A stretch of 64,000 bases of DNA from Chitinophaga rhizosphaerae (GCF_003958645.1 NZ_RXLO01000012.1:51019-115018); one strand, 5' to 3'; counted from the first letter of the stretch, positions 22,719-31,406 are shown. Notes: generated by a model from the sequence alone, not told the origin. Numbers and translations are program-made.

Positions 22719-22915
22719 AGAACAACATCAAAGTAGAACGTGCGCGGATGAACCTTACGCAAGACGAACTCGCGCGGCTGACAGGCGTTTCCCGTCAAAC
22801 CATCAATACCATCGAATCCAATAAATACGTGCCTTCCACCATTCTGGCCCTGAAGATTGCCAAAGTTTTTTCCAAACCGGTCGAAGAGATTTTCTTCCTG
22901 ACCGAAGAGGATTGA
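22715..22915 (+). CDS. Small Cro/CI-type (XRE) transcriptional regulator
   Basis: 66 residues, almost entirely an HTH_3 domain: RARMNLTQDELARLTGVSRQTINTIES then KYVPSTILALKIAKVF, followed by an acidic tail. It resembles YozG-like stand-alone regulators. Translationally coupled to the upstream membrane protein. The three GTAAAA-N4-CTTRACT repeats ahead of the pair are the obvious binding-site candidates, which would make it autoregulatory (inference). Confidence 0.93.
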   Translation: MKNNIKVERARMNLTQDELARLTGVSRQTINTIESNKYVPSTILALKIAKVFSKPVEEIFFLTEED

Positions 22916-23027
22916 ACGGTTAGTCAATGTTGGTAATCCGGCCCGGCCGCCGTTGTGTCACTCACTTCGGCGGCCGTTCTTTTTTCATCTTTTTCAAAAA
23001 TTGTACATTAGCAGAAATTCCCCCGGT

Positions 23028-24125
23028 ATGGCCAAAAACCCGATTCTGCCCATTGCGGACGCGATCAATCCTTTCAAGATCCGCAAAAAGCGATTGATGA
23101 ACTTCAATCCCGTAACGGCCGTTTCTTCCCGCAAGCCTGTTGACCATGTCCGGATTACGGTATACGAATACGACAGCGGGTATTTCCACGAAGAAACCAC
23201 CGGCAGCGTATCCGATTGTTTCCGCTTCGCCGAAACCGACACCAAAAAATGGATCAACATAGACGGGATCCGTCGCGAAGAAGTAGAATCCATCTGCCGG
23301 CATTTCAACATCCATTTCCTCCTCATGGAAGATATCATGAGCGAAGGCCAGCGCGCCAAGATGGACGAAATCGGCAATAACCTGTTCTGCCTCCTGCCCA
23401 TGTGCTATTTCAAAACAGAAAGCTCGGCTGTAGATATCGAACAGGTGAGCCTGGTGCTGGGTAAAAACGTGGTTATCTCCTTCCAGGACGATCCCTACCG
23501 CGATGTGTTCAACCCCATTCGCGAGCGCCTGCGCACCGATGGCACCAAACTCCGCCTTTCCGGCTCCGATTATTTACTCTACGCCCTGCTCGATGTCATC
23601 GTCGATAATTATTTCATGGTGATGGACCATCTGGGAGACCGTATCGAACTGATGGAAGATATCATTCCCCGCCAGCCCAACAACCGCACGCTCGCCCGCG
23701 TCAATTACCTGCGCCGCGAGCTCATGGAATTCAAGCGCGGCATCGCGCCCGTGCGCGACCTGATGAACGGGCTGCTGAAATCCGAAAACGCTTTACTGGA
23801 GGAGAATACGGGGAAATATTTCAAAGATGTTTCCGACCACATCATCCAGGCGGTAGACCTTGCCGAGAGCTACCGCGATATGATCATCAACCTGCAGGAA
23901 CTATATCATGCGCAGATGAACCAGAAGATGAACGAAGTGATGAAGGTACTAACAGTGGTGACTACACTCCTTGCGCCCATGACCGTGATCACGGGGATTT
24001 ACGGGATGAATTTCGATCACATGCCGGAATTAAAAAACCCCAACGGTTACTTTATAACCATTGGGGCGATGATTTGCATATTTGTGGGGATGATCCTTTT
24101 CTTCCGCAAGCGCGGATGGTTTTGA
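23028..24125 (+). CDS. corA: CorA-family magnesium/cobalt transporter
   Basis: 365 residues from the ATG at 23028; an upstream in-frame start lies in non-coding sequence. A large cytoplasmic domain is followed by two C-terminal membrane helices, and the selectivity motif YGMNF sits at the end of the first. A pentameric inner-membrane channel for Mg2+ (and Co2+/Ni2+) is expected. The last codon's TGA abuts the convergent DUF2480 stop, together forming TGATCA with no intergenic base. Confidence 0.95.
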   Translation: MAKNPILPIADAINPFKIRKKRLMNFNPVTAVSSRKPVDHVRITVYEYDSGYFHEETTGSVSDCFRFAETDTKKWINIDGIRREEVESICRHFNIHFLLMEDIMSEGQRAKMDEIGNNLFCLLPMCYFKTESSAVDIEQVSLVLGKNVVISFQDDPYRDVFNPIRERLRTDGTKLRLSGSDYLLYALLDVIVDNYFMVMDHLGDRIELMEDIIPRQPNNRTLARVNYLRRELMEFKRGIAPVRDLMNGLLKSENALLEENTGKYFKDVSDHIIQAVDLAESYRDMIINLQELYHAQMNQKMNEVMKVLTVVTTLLAPMTVITGIYGMNFDHMPELKNPNGYFITIGAMICIFVGMILFFRKRGWF

Positions 24126-24629
24126 TCATTTTTTCTTGTAGACCGGAACGGTGGAGCAGGGTTCCCCGTACATGAGGCTTTTCACGACCGGCCGGAGTTT
24201 CCGCGTGATTTCCACATACGCGGCTTCGGGTACGGCTTTATCCGCACAACCTTTGATGATGACGCGCAGATCGTTGAATTCGTTTGCGTCGATCGCCGCT
24301 ACTTTTTCCAGGAAAATCGTGTTGCGGAGCGAGGTTTCGTCGCCGTAAGCCACGCGGGCCGCAACGGGCTCGAGGTAGGCGGCGGGGAGCATGTACGCCC
24401 AAAACGGGATGATGGCATCCGCGGTGCAGGTGATGGTCACGGCTTTTCCGCGGTATTGTTCCCAATCATGCGCCTGCAGCGCGGCGCGGTAATCCTTTTC
24501 CTTCAGGATGAGCTCCATGAACAGGTAATCTTTCAGGTCGAATACGATGATTTCTTCCTTGGGATAATATTGTTCGAGATCTATGGTGACGAGCGCGCTT
24601 TGCGCTACTTTATTTACTATTTCTTCCAT
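24126..24629 (-). CDS. DUF2480 family protein
   Basis: 167 residues, cytoplasmic and acidic. Contains the family-typical LKDYLFMELILKEKDYR, IPFWAYMLPA and a C-terminal GEPCSTVPVYKK. DUF2480 is largely restricted to Bacteroidota and has no known function; the conserved Cys near the C-terminus suggests a metal- or cluster-related role, which is inference only. Stop codons of this gene and corA are directly adjacent. Confidence 0.88.
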   Translation of the reverse strand: MEEIVNKVAQSALVTIDLEQYYPKEEIIVFDLKDYLFMELILKEKDYRAALQAHDWEQYRGKAVTITCTADAIIPFWAYMLPAAYLEPVAARVAYGDETSLRNTIFLEKVAAIDANEFNDLRVIIKGCADKAVPEAAYVEITRKLRPVVKSLMYGEPCSTVPVYKKK

Positions 24630-24744
24630 ACTGCAAATTTACGGATTTTATGGGAAGCCCGTTCCCTGGTGCCGGCGCGCCCAAACCTGCATAAAAAACC
24701 TCATGCGTTGGCCAATCTCCGCTCCTGCTTTGGGTTTCAGGCAC

Positions 24745-24774
24745 AAAAAAGGCCGGGCTTGCGGCCCGGCCTTT
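24745..24774. terminator. Bidirectional terminator downstream of ppiD
   Basis: AAAAAAGGCCGGGC, five-base loop, GCCCGGCCTTTT. Both strands end in a T-run; it serves ppiD on the minus strand. Confidence 0.85.
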
Positions 24775-24795
24775 TGCTATCAGGATTTCCTAAAA

Positions 24796-26904
24796 TCAGT
24801 TGGAGCGGAAGAACGCTGCGCGGTTGTCTTTCACGTTGCTGTTCTTCTTCAGTACAGACTGGAACAGCTGCTGCTGCACCAGTTGCTGCATGGCGCCTTC
24901 GAATGCCTGGCTTTGCTGGCCGTATTCGAGGTTGCCGATACCGGATTCGGTGTAGTTGTTTACATGGATCACGAACACGCCAGCCTGGCCCTGGATGGGA
25001 GCCGAAACTTTAGCGGTGCCCCATGCTTTGTTGAACGCTGCGCCGATTACGCGGGGCTCGAAGTTAAGTGCCGGCGCGTAAGAAGAGGAGAAGTTCAGGC
25101 CTTCGGCGGTCAGCACCGGCTGGTTGGTAGCTTTGGCAGCTGCGTCCAGGTTGGCGGGTGCGCCGATTTTAGCGATGATCTGGTCCGCTTTTTTCTGCTT
25201 GCGGACTTCAGCTTCTACGGTAGGACGAACTTCGTCGAGCGGAGCGGTCCCTTTTTCGCGGATGCTGGTCAGAACGGCTACTACGAAACGGTCTTCGAGG
25301 GAGAACACGCGGCTAACGTCGTTCTTATTGGCGCTGTAAGCCCAGTTAACGATTTCGCGGGCGGAGCCGAGGCCGGGCAGTACGAAATCCATCGGCTGGA
25401 TGTTTTCAGCGATTTTTTTGTTCAGTCCTTTCTGCTGGATCGCTTTTTCGAATTTGTCGCGGCTGGTGTTGGCAGAAGCGAATTCGTTGGCTGCGGTCAG
25501 CATATCGTTGCTGGATGCGGAGCTGGCGTCTACCCGCTTACCGAGGTAAGCGATTTTGAGGGCCGGTCCTACATTCTTTTGTTCCATGATTTTTACCACG
25601 GCGTAACCGATGGGGAGTTTCACCGTTTTCACGGCGCCGGTGGCACCGTCGAACGCGAAGGTTTTCACCTCGGCCAGTTCGGCGGGCATATCGGTGTGTG
25701 GGGCCAGGGTAACTTCGCCGCCGGTTTGTTTGGCGTTGGGGTCCTGGCTGATGGCGGTGGCGATGGCTGCGATGTCTCCGCCGCCGCGAACTACCGCTTC
25801 AACGCTGTCTGCCCGTTTTTTGGCGATGGAATCTGCGCCCTGTTGAGCGAAGATGAGCACCTGGCGCAGTTTCACGGTGTCGGCCATGGTCTTGCGGTCG
25901 ATCATTTTCGCGTATACCAGCATGTTGCCGTCGAGGTAAGGACCGAAGGTCGCGCCTTTGGGCAGGTCGATGATGGAATCTTTGTTCGGCACCTGGATGG
26001 CGCTGCGGGAAACGTAACCGTCGTATTGGTTATACTCGGAGTTCAGTTTTACGAATTGTGCCACATCGGGGGTGGTGTCCATTTCCGCTTTCAGCTTCTG
26101 GATATCGGCCAGTGCGGCCGCGGAGTCGGTGCTGGTGGGGATTACGTCGAAGGAAACGTATTCCAGTTTGCGGCCTTCCGGAACTTCGAACATCCCTTTG
26201 TTATCCTGGATGTATTTGTTGAGTTCTGCGTCGGAGGGTTTGATGGTGCTATCCGGGATGGTGGAGTACGGAACCTGTACGTAACCGATGTTGGCTACTT
26301 TGGCGGCATCTTCCTGTTGCTGTTTGGCCAGCCACTTGGGATAATAGATACCTTTATTAATTAAGGAATAGTATTTCAGATTTTGCTGATATTCTACGAT
26401 GGCCTGGTCGAACTGCAGGAGTTGCGCGCGCATGTTGGGATCCTGCTTGGCGGCCTGGTTGAACTGTTGGATAACGGAGGGGTCGAATTCGCCGGTTTCG
26501 CGGTTGGCGAATTGCTGGCGGACCAGGGGGTGCGGGTTGTTTGCGCTGAAGGCGTCCACCAATTCCCGATCGGTAACTGTAATGCCCAGGGCTTCGTACT
26601 GCTCGGTCATGATGTTTTCACGGAGGAAGCCGTTCCAGGCCTCTTCGCGGAAATACTGCTGCGCTTCTTCATCGAAAGTCTGGCCCGGCATGCGCTGGCG
26701 CATCTGCTCGGTCGTGAATTCGATACGGCGCTGATAGTCGGTGTTGGTCAGCTCCACACCGTTTACTTTGCCTACAACATTAGACTGGCCCATGCCAGAT
26801 CTGCCAAAGAATACGTCCTGCAATAAAAAGCTCACGATGGCCAGGCAGATCAATACGATGATCCAGACAGCGTATTTGTCCCTGATTTTCTGAATAACTG
26901 ACAT
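24796..26904 (-). CDS. ppiD: PpiD/SurA-like membrane-anchored peptidyl-prolyl isomerase
   Basis: 702 residues: an N-terminal membrane anchor (residues ~12-30, VWIIVLICLAIVSFLL), a SurA_N-like chaperone region, and parvulin-type rotamase segments in the middle (around residues 340-450). Expected in the periplasm, helping outer-membrane and secreted proteins to fold. The length exceeds E. coli PpiD (623) but suits the Bacteroidota form. A TTG-N20-TATTTTTG promoter precedes it. Divergent from nadA across the candidate origin. Confidence 0.93.
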   Translation of the reverse strand: MSVIQKIRDKYAVWIIVLICLAIVSFLLQDVFFGRSGMGQSNVVGKVNGVELTNTDYQRRIEFTTEQMRQRMPGQTFDEEAQQYFREEAWNGFLRENIMTEQYEALGITVTDRELVDAFSANNPHPLVRQQFANRETGEFDPSVIQQFNQAAKQDPNMRAQLLQFDQAIVEYQQNLKYYSLINKGIYYPKWLAKQQQEDAAKVANIGYVQVPYSTIPDSTIKPSDAELNKYIQDNKGMFEVPEGRKLEYVSFDVIPTSTDSAAALADIQKLKAEMDTTPDVAQFVKLNSEYNQYDGYVSRSAIQVPNKDSIIDLPKGATFGPYLDGNMLVYAKMIDRKTMADTVKLRQVLIFAQQGADSIAKKRADSVEAVVRGGGDIAAIATAISQDPNAKQTGGEVTLAPHTDMPAELAEVKTFAFDGATGAVKTVKLPIGYAVVKIMEQKNVGPALKIAYLGKRVDASSASSNDMLTAANEFASANTSRDKFEKAIQQKGLNKKIAENIQPMDFVLPGLGSAREIVNWAYSANKNDVSRVFSLEDRFVVAVLTSIREKGTAPLDEVRPTVEAEVRKQKKADQIIAKIGAPANLDAAAKATNQPVLTAEGLNFSSSYAPALNFEPRVIGAAFNKAWGTAKVSAPIQGQAGVFVIHVNNYTESGIGNLEYGQQSQAFEGAMQQLVQQQLFQSVLKKNSNVKDNRAAFFRSN

Positions 26905-26933
26905 ATAATATATTGTCTGATTTTAAGAGGTAG

Positions 26934-26964
26934 CAAAAATAGAATAATTTAATTGTAACTGCAA
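26934..26964 (-). promoter_or_regulatory. Promoter of ppiD
   Basis: On the minus strand, TTG (26962-26964), 20 bases, TATTTTTG (26934-26941). It predicts a leader of about 25 bases. Confidence 0.65.
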
Positions 26965-27039
26965 AATAGCTTTTATTCCCCCAAAAGCCAATACAGTAAA
27001 GGGTTTGAGCGATTCAAGGAGGGGTGGTTTTTATCCTTC

Positions 27040-27550
27040 ATTCACACATTATCCACATTTCATAAAGTTTTAATGCACAGGTACCGGTTGTTATCAATCA
27101 GGTTTAGACGGCCGCTGATGTAGAGTTTCGGGAGAATTTTTTCGCGGAACGCAGGTGGCGGTTATCCACAAAATAAGGAATACCTCGATATAATCCACAA
27201 CAAATTGTGTATTAATCGACCCTAAAAACTGAAAACACAAGAAAATTTCGGGGTTTTCGCGATTTCAGAAAAAGTGGCCTCTTTTTCCACAAATCCTGTG
27301 TATAAACCTGTTGCTAAGGCTGTTTTTTGTGGGAAAAGCCACCGTTGGACGGAGGTAAAACTAAATTTGTTTTTCTGCCCAACTCCGGTCCGGGAAAAAC
27401 CGATGTGAAAAACCCGGTTGTTTTAACACTTTCTTAATATCCGGCCGTCAAAAAAGATATTCAGCAAAACTGTTGTCAACACTGTGGATAAACGAGGTCA
27501 AATTCAGCAGGGGCGCGGATTACGGTTGTTAATTTCGTGTGAATAGCGGA
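27040..27550. other. Candidate chromosomal replication origin (intergenic DnaA-box cluster)
   Basis: In the 765-bp gap between ppiD and nadA lie four perfect TTATNCACA DnaA boxes: 27049-27057 and 27162-27170 on the plus strand (both TTATCCACA), 27297-27305 (TTATACACA) and 27483-27491 (TTATCCACA) on the minus strand, so the outer pairs face each other. Four one-mismatch copies accompany them at 27191, 27206, 27283 and 27538. AT-rich flanks occur at 26905-26960 and 27605-27670. By base counting about two such boxes are expected by chance in the whole window. The gap holds no protein-coding frame that I believe. The origin function is inferred from box density, nearby parS sites and mnmG. Confidence 0.75.
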
Positions 27551-27568
27551 CAGGAAAATAATAACAAC

Positions 27569-27663
27569 TACATTTGTATCAGGAGGGAAAAACAAGTTTC
27601 CCCCAAATTCACACCCCTAATAGTAGTGGGCTTTTTCTTCTTTTTAAAAAGAAAATTTAATCT
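27569..27663 (+). promoter_or_regulatory. nadA promoter box and structured leader
   Basis: A perfect -7 box TACATTTG at 27569-27576 without a recognisable -33 TTG predicts a leader of about 85 bases. The leader holds two inverted repeats: GGGAAA/TTTCCC near 27586-27604, and TTCTTTTT/AAAAAGAA at about 27638-27653. TAATAGTAG at 27618-27626 resembles a DnaA-trio. Whether the hairpins regulate nadA or belong to the origin is unknown. Confidence 0.4.
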
Positions 27664-27669
27664 ATAGCT

Positions 27670-28677
27670 ATGTTTACGGAGTTAACGGAAGCAAAAAAAA
27701 ATTTGCAGAAAAAGGGATTTCTGGATATGGAGGTGGACGTACGCCTGGATCTCTTCGCTGAAATCGAGCGGCTCAAAAAGGAAAAAAACGCCATCATCCT
27801 GGCGCATTATTACCAGGAACCCGATATCCAGGATGTGGCCGATTATATCGGAGACAGCCTGGGCCTCAGCCAGCAGGCCGCCAAAACCGATGCAGACATC
27901 ATCGTTTTCGCGGGCGTTCACTTCATGGCTGAAACCGCAAAAATCCTCAGTCCACAGAAAAAAGTGCTCCTCCCCGATCTCAAAGCCGGCTGCTCGCTGG
28001 CCGACAGTGCCCCTCCGGAGCTCTTTGCGCGCTTCAAAGCACAGTACCCAGACCACCTGGTCATCTCGTATATCAACTGCTCAGCGGGCATCAAAGCCCT
28101 GTCTGACATCATTTGCACCAGCTCCAACGCCGAAAAGATCATCGAGGCGGTTCCCAAAGACCAGCCCATCATCTTTGCGCCAGACCGTAACCTCGGCTCC
28201 TATCTCGTGAAGAAAACCGGCCGCGACATGGTTTTATGGAACGGCGCCTGTATGGTGCACGAGATTTTCAGCCTGGAAAAAATCACCAAGCTGAAAGTGC
28301 GCCACCCCAATGCCAAGATCATCGCGCACCCGGAATGTGAAGCCCCGGTATTGGCGATCGCGGATTTCATCGGGTCTACGACGGGACTGCTGAAGTTCAC
28401 CCAGCGCGACGATGCGAAGGAATACATCGTGGTGACCGAAACCGGGATTTTGCACCAGATGCAAAAGGAAAATCCGGACAAGACTTTCATTCCCGCGCCG
28501 CCGAACAACGCGTGCGCCTGCAACGATTGTCCGCATATGAAACTCAACACCCTGGAAAAGCTGTATCTCTGCATGGAGTACGAACAGCCGGAAATCACGA
28601 TGGACGAGCAGTTGCGTATTGCAGCGAAGCGCCCGATCGACCGGATGCTGGAGATCAGCGCACAGGCCGGGCTTTAA
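27670..28677 (+). CDS. nadA: Quinolinate synthase A
   Basis: 335 residues with the NadA three-fold repeated architecture. Cysteines placed for the [4Fe-4S] cluster occur in KAGCSLADS, GACMVHE and ACNDCPHM; the catalytic HYYQEPDIQD lies near residue 46. It condenses iminoaspartate with dihydroxyacetone phosphate to quinolinate in de novo NAD synthesis. nadB and nadC are not adjacent. The start could be the second ATG at 27727, since the first 19 residues are basic and weakly conserved in type. Ends with a strong terminator. Confidence 0.95.
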   Translation: MFTELTEAKKNLQKKGFLDMEVDVRLDLFAEIERLKKEKNAIILAHYYQEPDIQDVADYIGDSLGLSQQAAKTDADIIVFAGVHFMAETAKILSPQKKVLLPDLKAGCSLADSAPPELFARFKAQYPDHLVISYINCSAGIKALSDIICTSSNAEKIIEAVPKDQPIIFAPDRNLGSYLVKKTGRDMVLWNGACMVHEIFSLEKITKLKVRHPNAKIIAHPECEAPVLAIADFIGSTTGLLKFTQRDDAKEYIVVTETGILHQMQKENPDKTFIPAPPNNACACNDCPHMKLNTLEKLYLCMEYEQPEITMDEQLRIAAKRPIDRMLEISAQAGL

Positions 28678-28693
28678 GTTCTGTACCGTATTC

Positions 28694-28727
28694 AAAAGCC
28701 GCATTCCCGGGAATGCGGCTTTTTTTG
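28694..28727 (+). terminator. Terminator of nadA
   Basis: AAAGCCGCATTCCC/GGGAATGCGGCTTT perfect stem followed by a T-run. Confidence 0.93.
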
Positions 28728-28959
28728 TCTGCATGGATTTGAATAACAATTTTATACATGTTATGACTCTTCTGCTGTAGCGCTTTTCGGGAAAAACTGA
28801 TGGATTTACCGTCAAAATGCCTGATGATTTTTCCACATGAATAACTATTCCTTTTGTCCAGCCGCGGGATCAGATACATTTGCCGCTTCGGAAATTCCGT
28901 AATCGCTTCTTTGGGAGTGAGTTGCGGGATTTTTGAATTGCGCCGGTGTCCGGAGCCGG

Positions 28960-30290
28960 ATAATTTTTTCTGAAAGATTTTTCGGGATGGAGAAGTTATG
29001 TCTTTTTGGGACGAAGGTTTTCGGTGGATGAAGTGATAGATTCATGCGCTGATGTTTTGTTTCGTGGGATTTTTTCCGCCGATGATTTTTCCGCTGGGTT
29101 TTTCTGAAAGCATTTTCGGGTTGGAGAAGGTATGTTCGTTCGTGAATGATGGTTTTGATGTGTGCACGCACCAGGACGAATGCGCGAATGGTTTTTCCGC
29201 CGATGAGGTTTTATGGGGAACGTTTTTTCTGAAAGACTTTTCGGGATGGGGAAGCTATGTCTTTTCGTGATTGAAGATGTGCGTTTCATGAAGTGATAGA
29301 TTCATGTACGAATTGATATCGATCGCGGAGGAATAGGTTCCGCTGAAGGGTCGTTGTTTTTTCTGAAGATTTTTCGGACTGGAGAAGGTATGCCTGCCTG
29401 AATCTGATGGCTGGTTAGCGTAGTGATAGATTCGTTGACGGGGTGATCGGATGATGCCAGGCAGCATTTTCCGCTGATGAATTTTTGAGATGGGGACAAG
29501 ATGGCTGGAAATTTTTCGGGATGGAGATGGATGTCCTAGCACGAAGGAGGATCTGTTTATATAGTGATAGATGTATGAACAGATTTTTGATTGCGCAGGT
29601 TTTTCTCCGCCGGAGCATTTTCGGGCGTTGACTTTTTCTGAATATAATTCGGGTAGGGGATCGTTTGTCTTAGGGTGATCGCTGATCTGTTCATTATATA
29701 TATGGACAGTGATTGCGACATCGAAAGGATCTACTTGCCTGACTCATTTTCGGGAATAGATTTTTTAGGTCAATTTCAGGATGGAGAAATGATTTCTTTT
29801 CGGATGGATGCTTCATTTTGTGTGGTGATAGACGCATGGGATGAGCGACGGATTTCGGGGAGGTTTTTCCGCTGAATTTGTTCCAGGACATATGGGATTT
29901 TTCTGAAAGCATTTTCGGGATGGAGTAGTTATATCTCCGCTCCTTTGCCGGGTGGTATGTAGTGATAGATGCAGGCGCCTGGGTATTGGGGGATGGATGG
30001 ATTTTATTCCGCTGAATTTGTATGGATGAAGAGCGAATTTTTTCTGAATGGATTTCGGAACGGGGAAGTTATGTCTTTCCGGATCAGTGACTGTTGCTTT
30101 TGCTACTAAGAATGAAAGTGCGGTTGCTGATGGAATGGATGGATTTTCTGCCGTCGGGTGCATGCAGGGGAAAGGGATTTTTTTCTGGAAGGAATTTCGG
30201 ACTGGAGATGTATTGTCTCTTCGTGAAAGTTAGAAGTTTGAAAGTGGTTTTTCTTTCTGAGAAGATTTTTCTTTTCCGTAAAGATCTTTG
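28960..30290. repeat. Degenerate ~134-bp tandem repeat array in a gene-free stretch
   Basis: The 28.73-30.49 kb gap has no credible gene but about ten imperfect copies of one unit. Element A (TTTTTCTGAAAG, then TTTTCGGGATGGAGAAG, then TTATGTCTTTTCG) recurs near 28966, 29099, 29224, 29359, 29500, 29633, 29770, 29898, 30030 and 30180. Element B (AGTGATAGATTCATG) recurs near 29031, 29290, 29420, 29562, 29822 and 29959. Element C (TTTTTCCGCTGATG) recurs near 29073, 29192, 29337, 29467, 29602, 29864 and 30006. Spacings run from about 119 to 148. The plus strand is G/T-rich. Weak open frames on the minus strand follow from few T residues there and are not called. Function unknown. Confidence 0.8.
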
Positions 30291-30492
30291 AAGCGAATGG
30301 AATATTTGTCGGAATGTAATTCGGTTGATATATCGATTGTGGGGAATACACATAATAATATATAGGTGCATTTTCTCCTGGTTCTATATCGCGATACTTT
30401 TCGATGGGGGTTGCTGGGTGAGGGTACTTAATAATATAATGTAGTATTTCTTTGAAAGCTTTTAGAAATAGGCTGCTTCTCTCCTACCCAAT

Positions 30493-30524
30493 AAAAAAAG
30501 GCCATCTCAACGAGATGGCCAAAG
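30493..30524 (-). terminator. Terminator of feoA
   Basis: On the minus strand GGCCATCTC/GAGATGGCC with a 4-base loop and a run of seven T residues, just past the feoA stop. Confidence 0.9.
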
Positions 30525-30547
30525 ATCTTATAACGGTGGAGTTATTA

Positions 30548-30778
30548 TTATACGGCAACTTCTTCAACCCAAATATGATCGGCTTCGGTTTTACGGAGTG
30601 AAAGATTGTAGCCGGCTACGATGATGCAAATAGGATCTCCCAGCGGCGCTATCTTTTCTACTTTTACCGTTTCCCCCGGAACACATCCCATTTCCATGAG
30701 TTTTATATGAAGGTCGCTTTTCTCGAATTCCCGGATTACCGCACTTTTACCAAGGGTGAGGGAAGAAAGTTTAATCAT
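30548..30778 (-). CDS. feoA: FeoA-family ferrous iron transport protein
   Basis: 76 residues, a single SH3-like FeoA domain: GKSAVIREF, LMEMGCVPGETVKVEKIAPLGDPI and the final GYNLSLRKTEADHIWV. FeoA is a small cytoplasmic partner of the FeoB Fe2+ channel. Here it stands alone with its own perfect promoter and terminator, while feoB lies about 30 kb away, so the two are transcribed separately. Confidence 0.93.
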   Translation of the reverse strand: MIKLSSLTLGKSAVIREFEKSDLHIKLMEMGCVPGETVKVEKIAPLGDPICIIVAGYNLSLRKTEADHIWVEEVAV

Positions 30779-30836
30779 ATTTTCTTGTTGAGCGAGTTAA
30801 AACCATTCTGTGACTGCTGTCTCAGCTATTACGGGG

Positions 30837-30866
30837 CAAAGGTACCGCTCAACAGCCATAATGCAA
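30837..30866 (-). promoter_or_regulatory. Perfect promoter of feoA
   Basis: On the minus strand TTG (30864-30866), exactly 19 bases, TACCTTTG (30837-30844). It predicts a leader of about 54 bases; no obvious Fur-box palindrome was recognised in it. Confidence 0.75.
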
Positions 30867-30910
30867 AAAAAGGCCACTGCCGAAAGGCTTTTTCACCATA
30901 ATTTTACACA

Positions 30911-31336
30911 ATGGCTATCAATTTTACATTACACGAGGTGAAAGTCCAGTTGAAAGAGCGTACCCGGCTGAAGGCTTTCTTGAAGGAGCTCTTCAGGCGT
31001 GAGGGACAGGGTTTGAAGAACTTGCATTACGTTTTTTGCTCGGATGATTACCTGTTAACGATCAACCAGGAGTTTCTGCAGCACGATACTTATACGGATA
31101 TTGTCACTTTCGAGCTTTCGGAGAATCCGGAGATTACCGAGGGGGAGATCTACATTTCCATAGATAGGGTACGTGAGAATGCTGCGAAGTTCAAGGTATC
31201 GGAGAACTACGAGCTGCACCGCGTAATTTTCCACGGTGCGTTGCATTTATGTGGTTTTCGGGATAAATCCAGGAAAGAGGAGGCGATCATGCGTGAAAAG
31301 GAGGATGAGAACCTGAAACTGTACTTTGAATCCTGA
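30911..31336 (+). CDS. ybeY: Endoribonuclease YbeY (rRNA maturation factor)
   Basis: 141 residues with the metal motif HGALHLCGFRDK. The third ligand position of the usual HGxxHLxGYDH is occupied here by the FRDK stretch, as is usual in Bacteroidota members. It acts in 16S rRNA 3'-end processing and ribosome quality control. A TAATTTTA box (one mismatch) sits four bases before the ATG, so the mRNA may be leaderless. A parS site lies between its stop and its terminator. Confidence 0.94.
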   Translation: MAINFTLHEVKVQLKERTRLKAFLKELFRREGQGLKNLHYVFCSDDYLLTINQEFLQHDTYTDIVTFELSENPEITEGEIYISIDRVRENAAKFKVSENYELHRVIFHGALHLCGFRDKSRKEEAIMREKEDENLKLYFES

Positions 31337-31348
31337 TATAGATTGCCA

Positions 31349-31364
31349 TGTTCCACGTGGAACA
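31349..31364. other. parS site 1 (ParB-binding palindrome)
   Basis: TGTTCCACGTGGAACA, a perfect 16-bp palindrome (18 bp with flanking A/T) identical to the symmetrical chromosomal parS form. It lies in the ybeY 3' untranslated region, before the terminator. Confidence 0.85.
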
Positions 31365-31382
31365 TCTAGTTCAAAGGCATGT

Positions 31383-31406
31383 AGCTCCCAATTGGGAGCT
31401 TTTTTT
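31383..31406 (+). terminator. Terminator of ybeY
   Basis: AGCTCCCAA/TTGGGAGCT perfect stem and a run of T residues. Confidence 0.9.

Noticed and set aside
28845..30163. Several 95-116-codon open frames on the minus strand across the repeat array, with recurring IPK(N/S)LSEK-like peptides
   Set aside because: The minus strand is C/A-rich and therefore poor in stop codons; the peptides simply translate repeat element A, change frame between copies, and lack ribosome-binding sites and normal codon use.
28960..30290. CRISPR or integron attC array
   Set aside because: Units are about 134 bp and degenerate throughout, without constant short repeats or unique spacers, and no cas or integrase gene is present.
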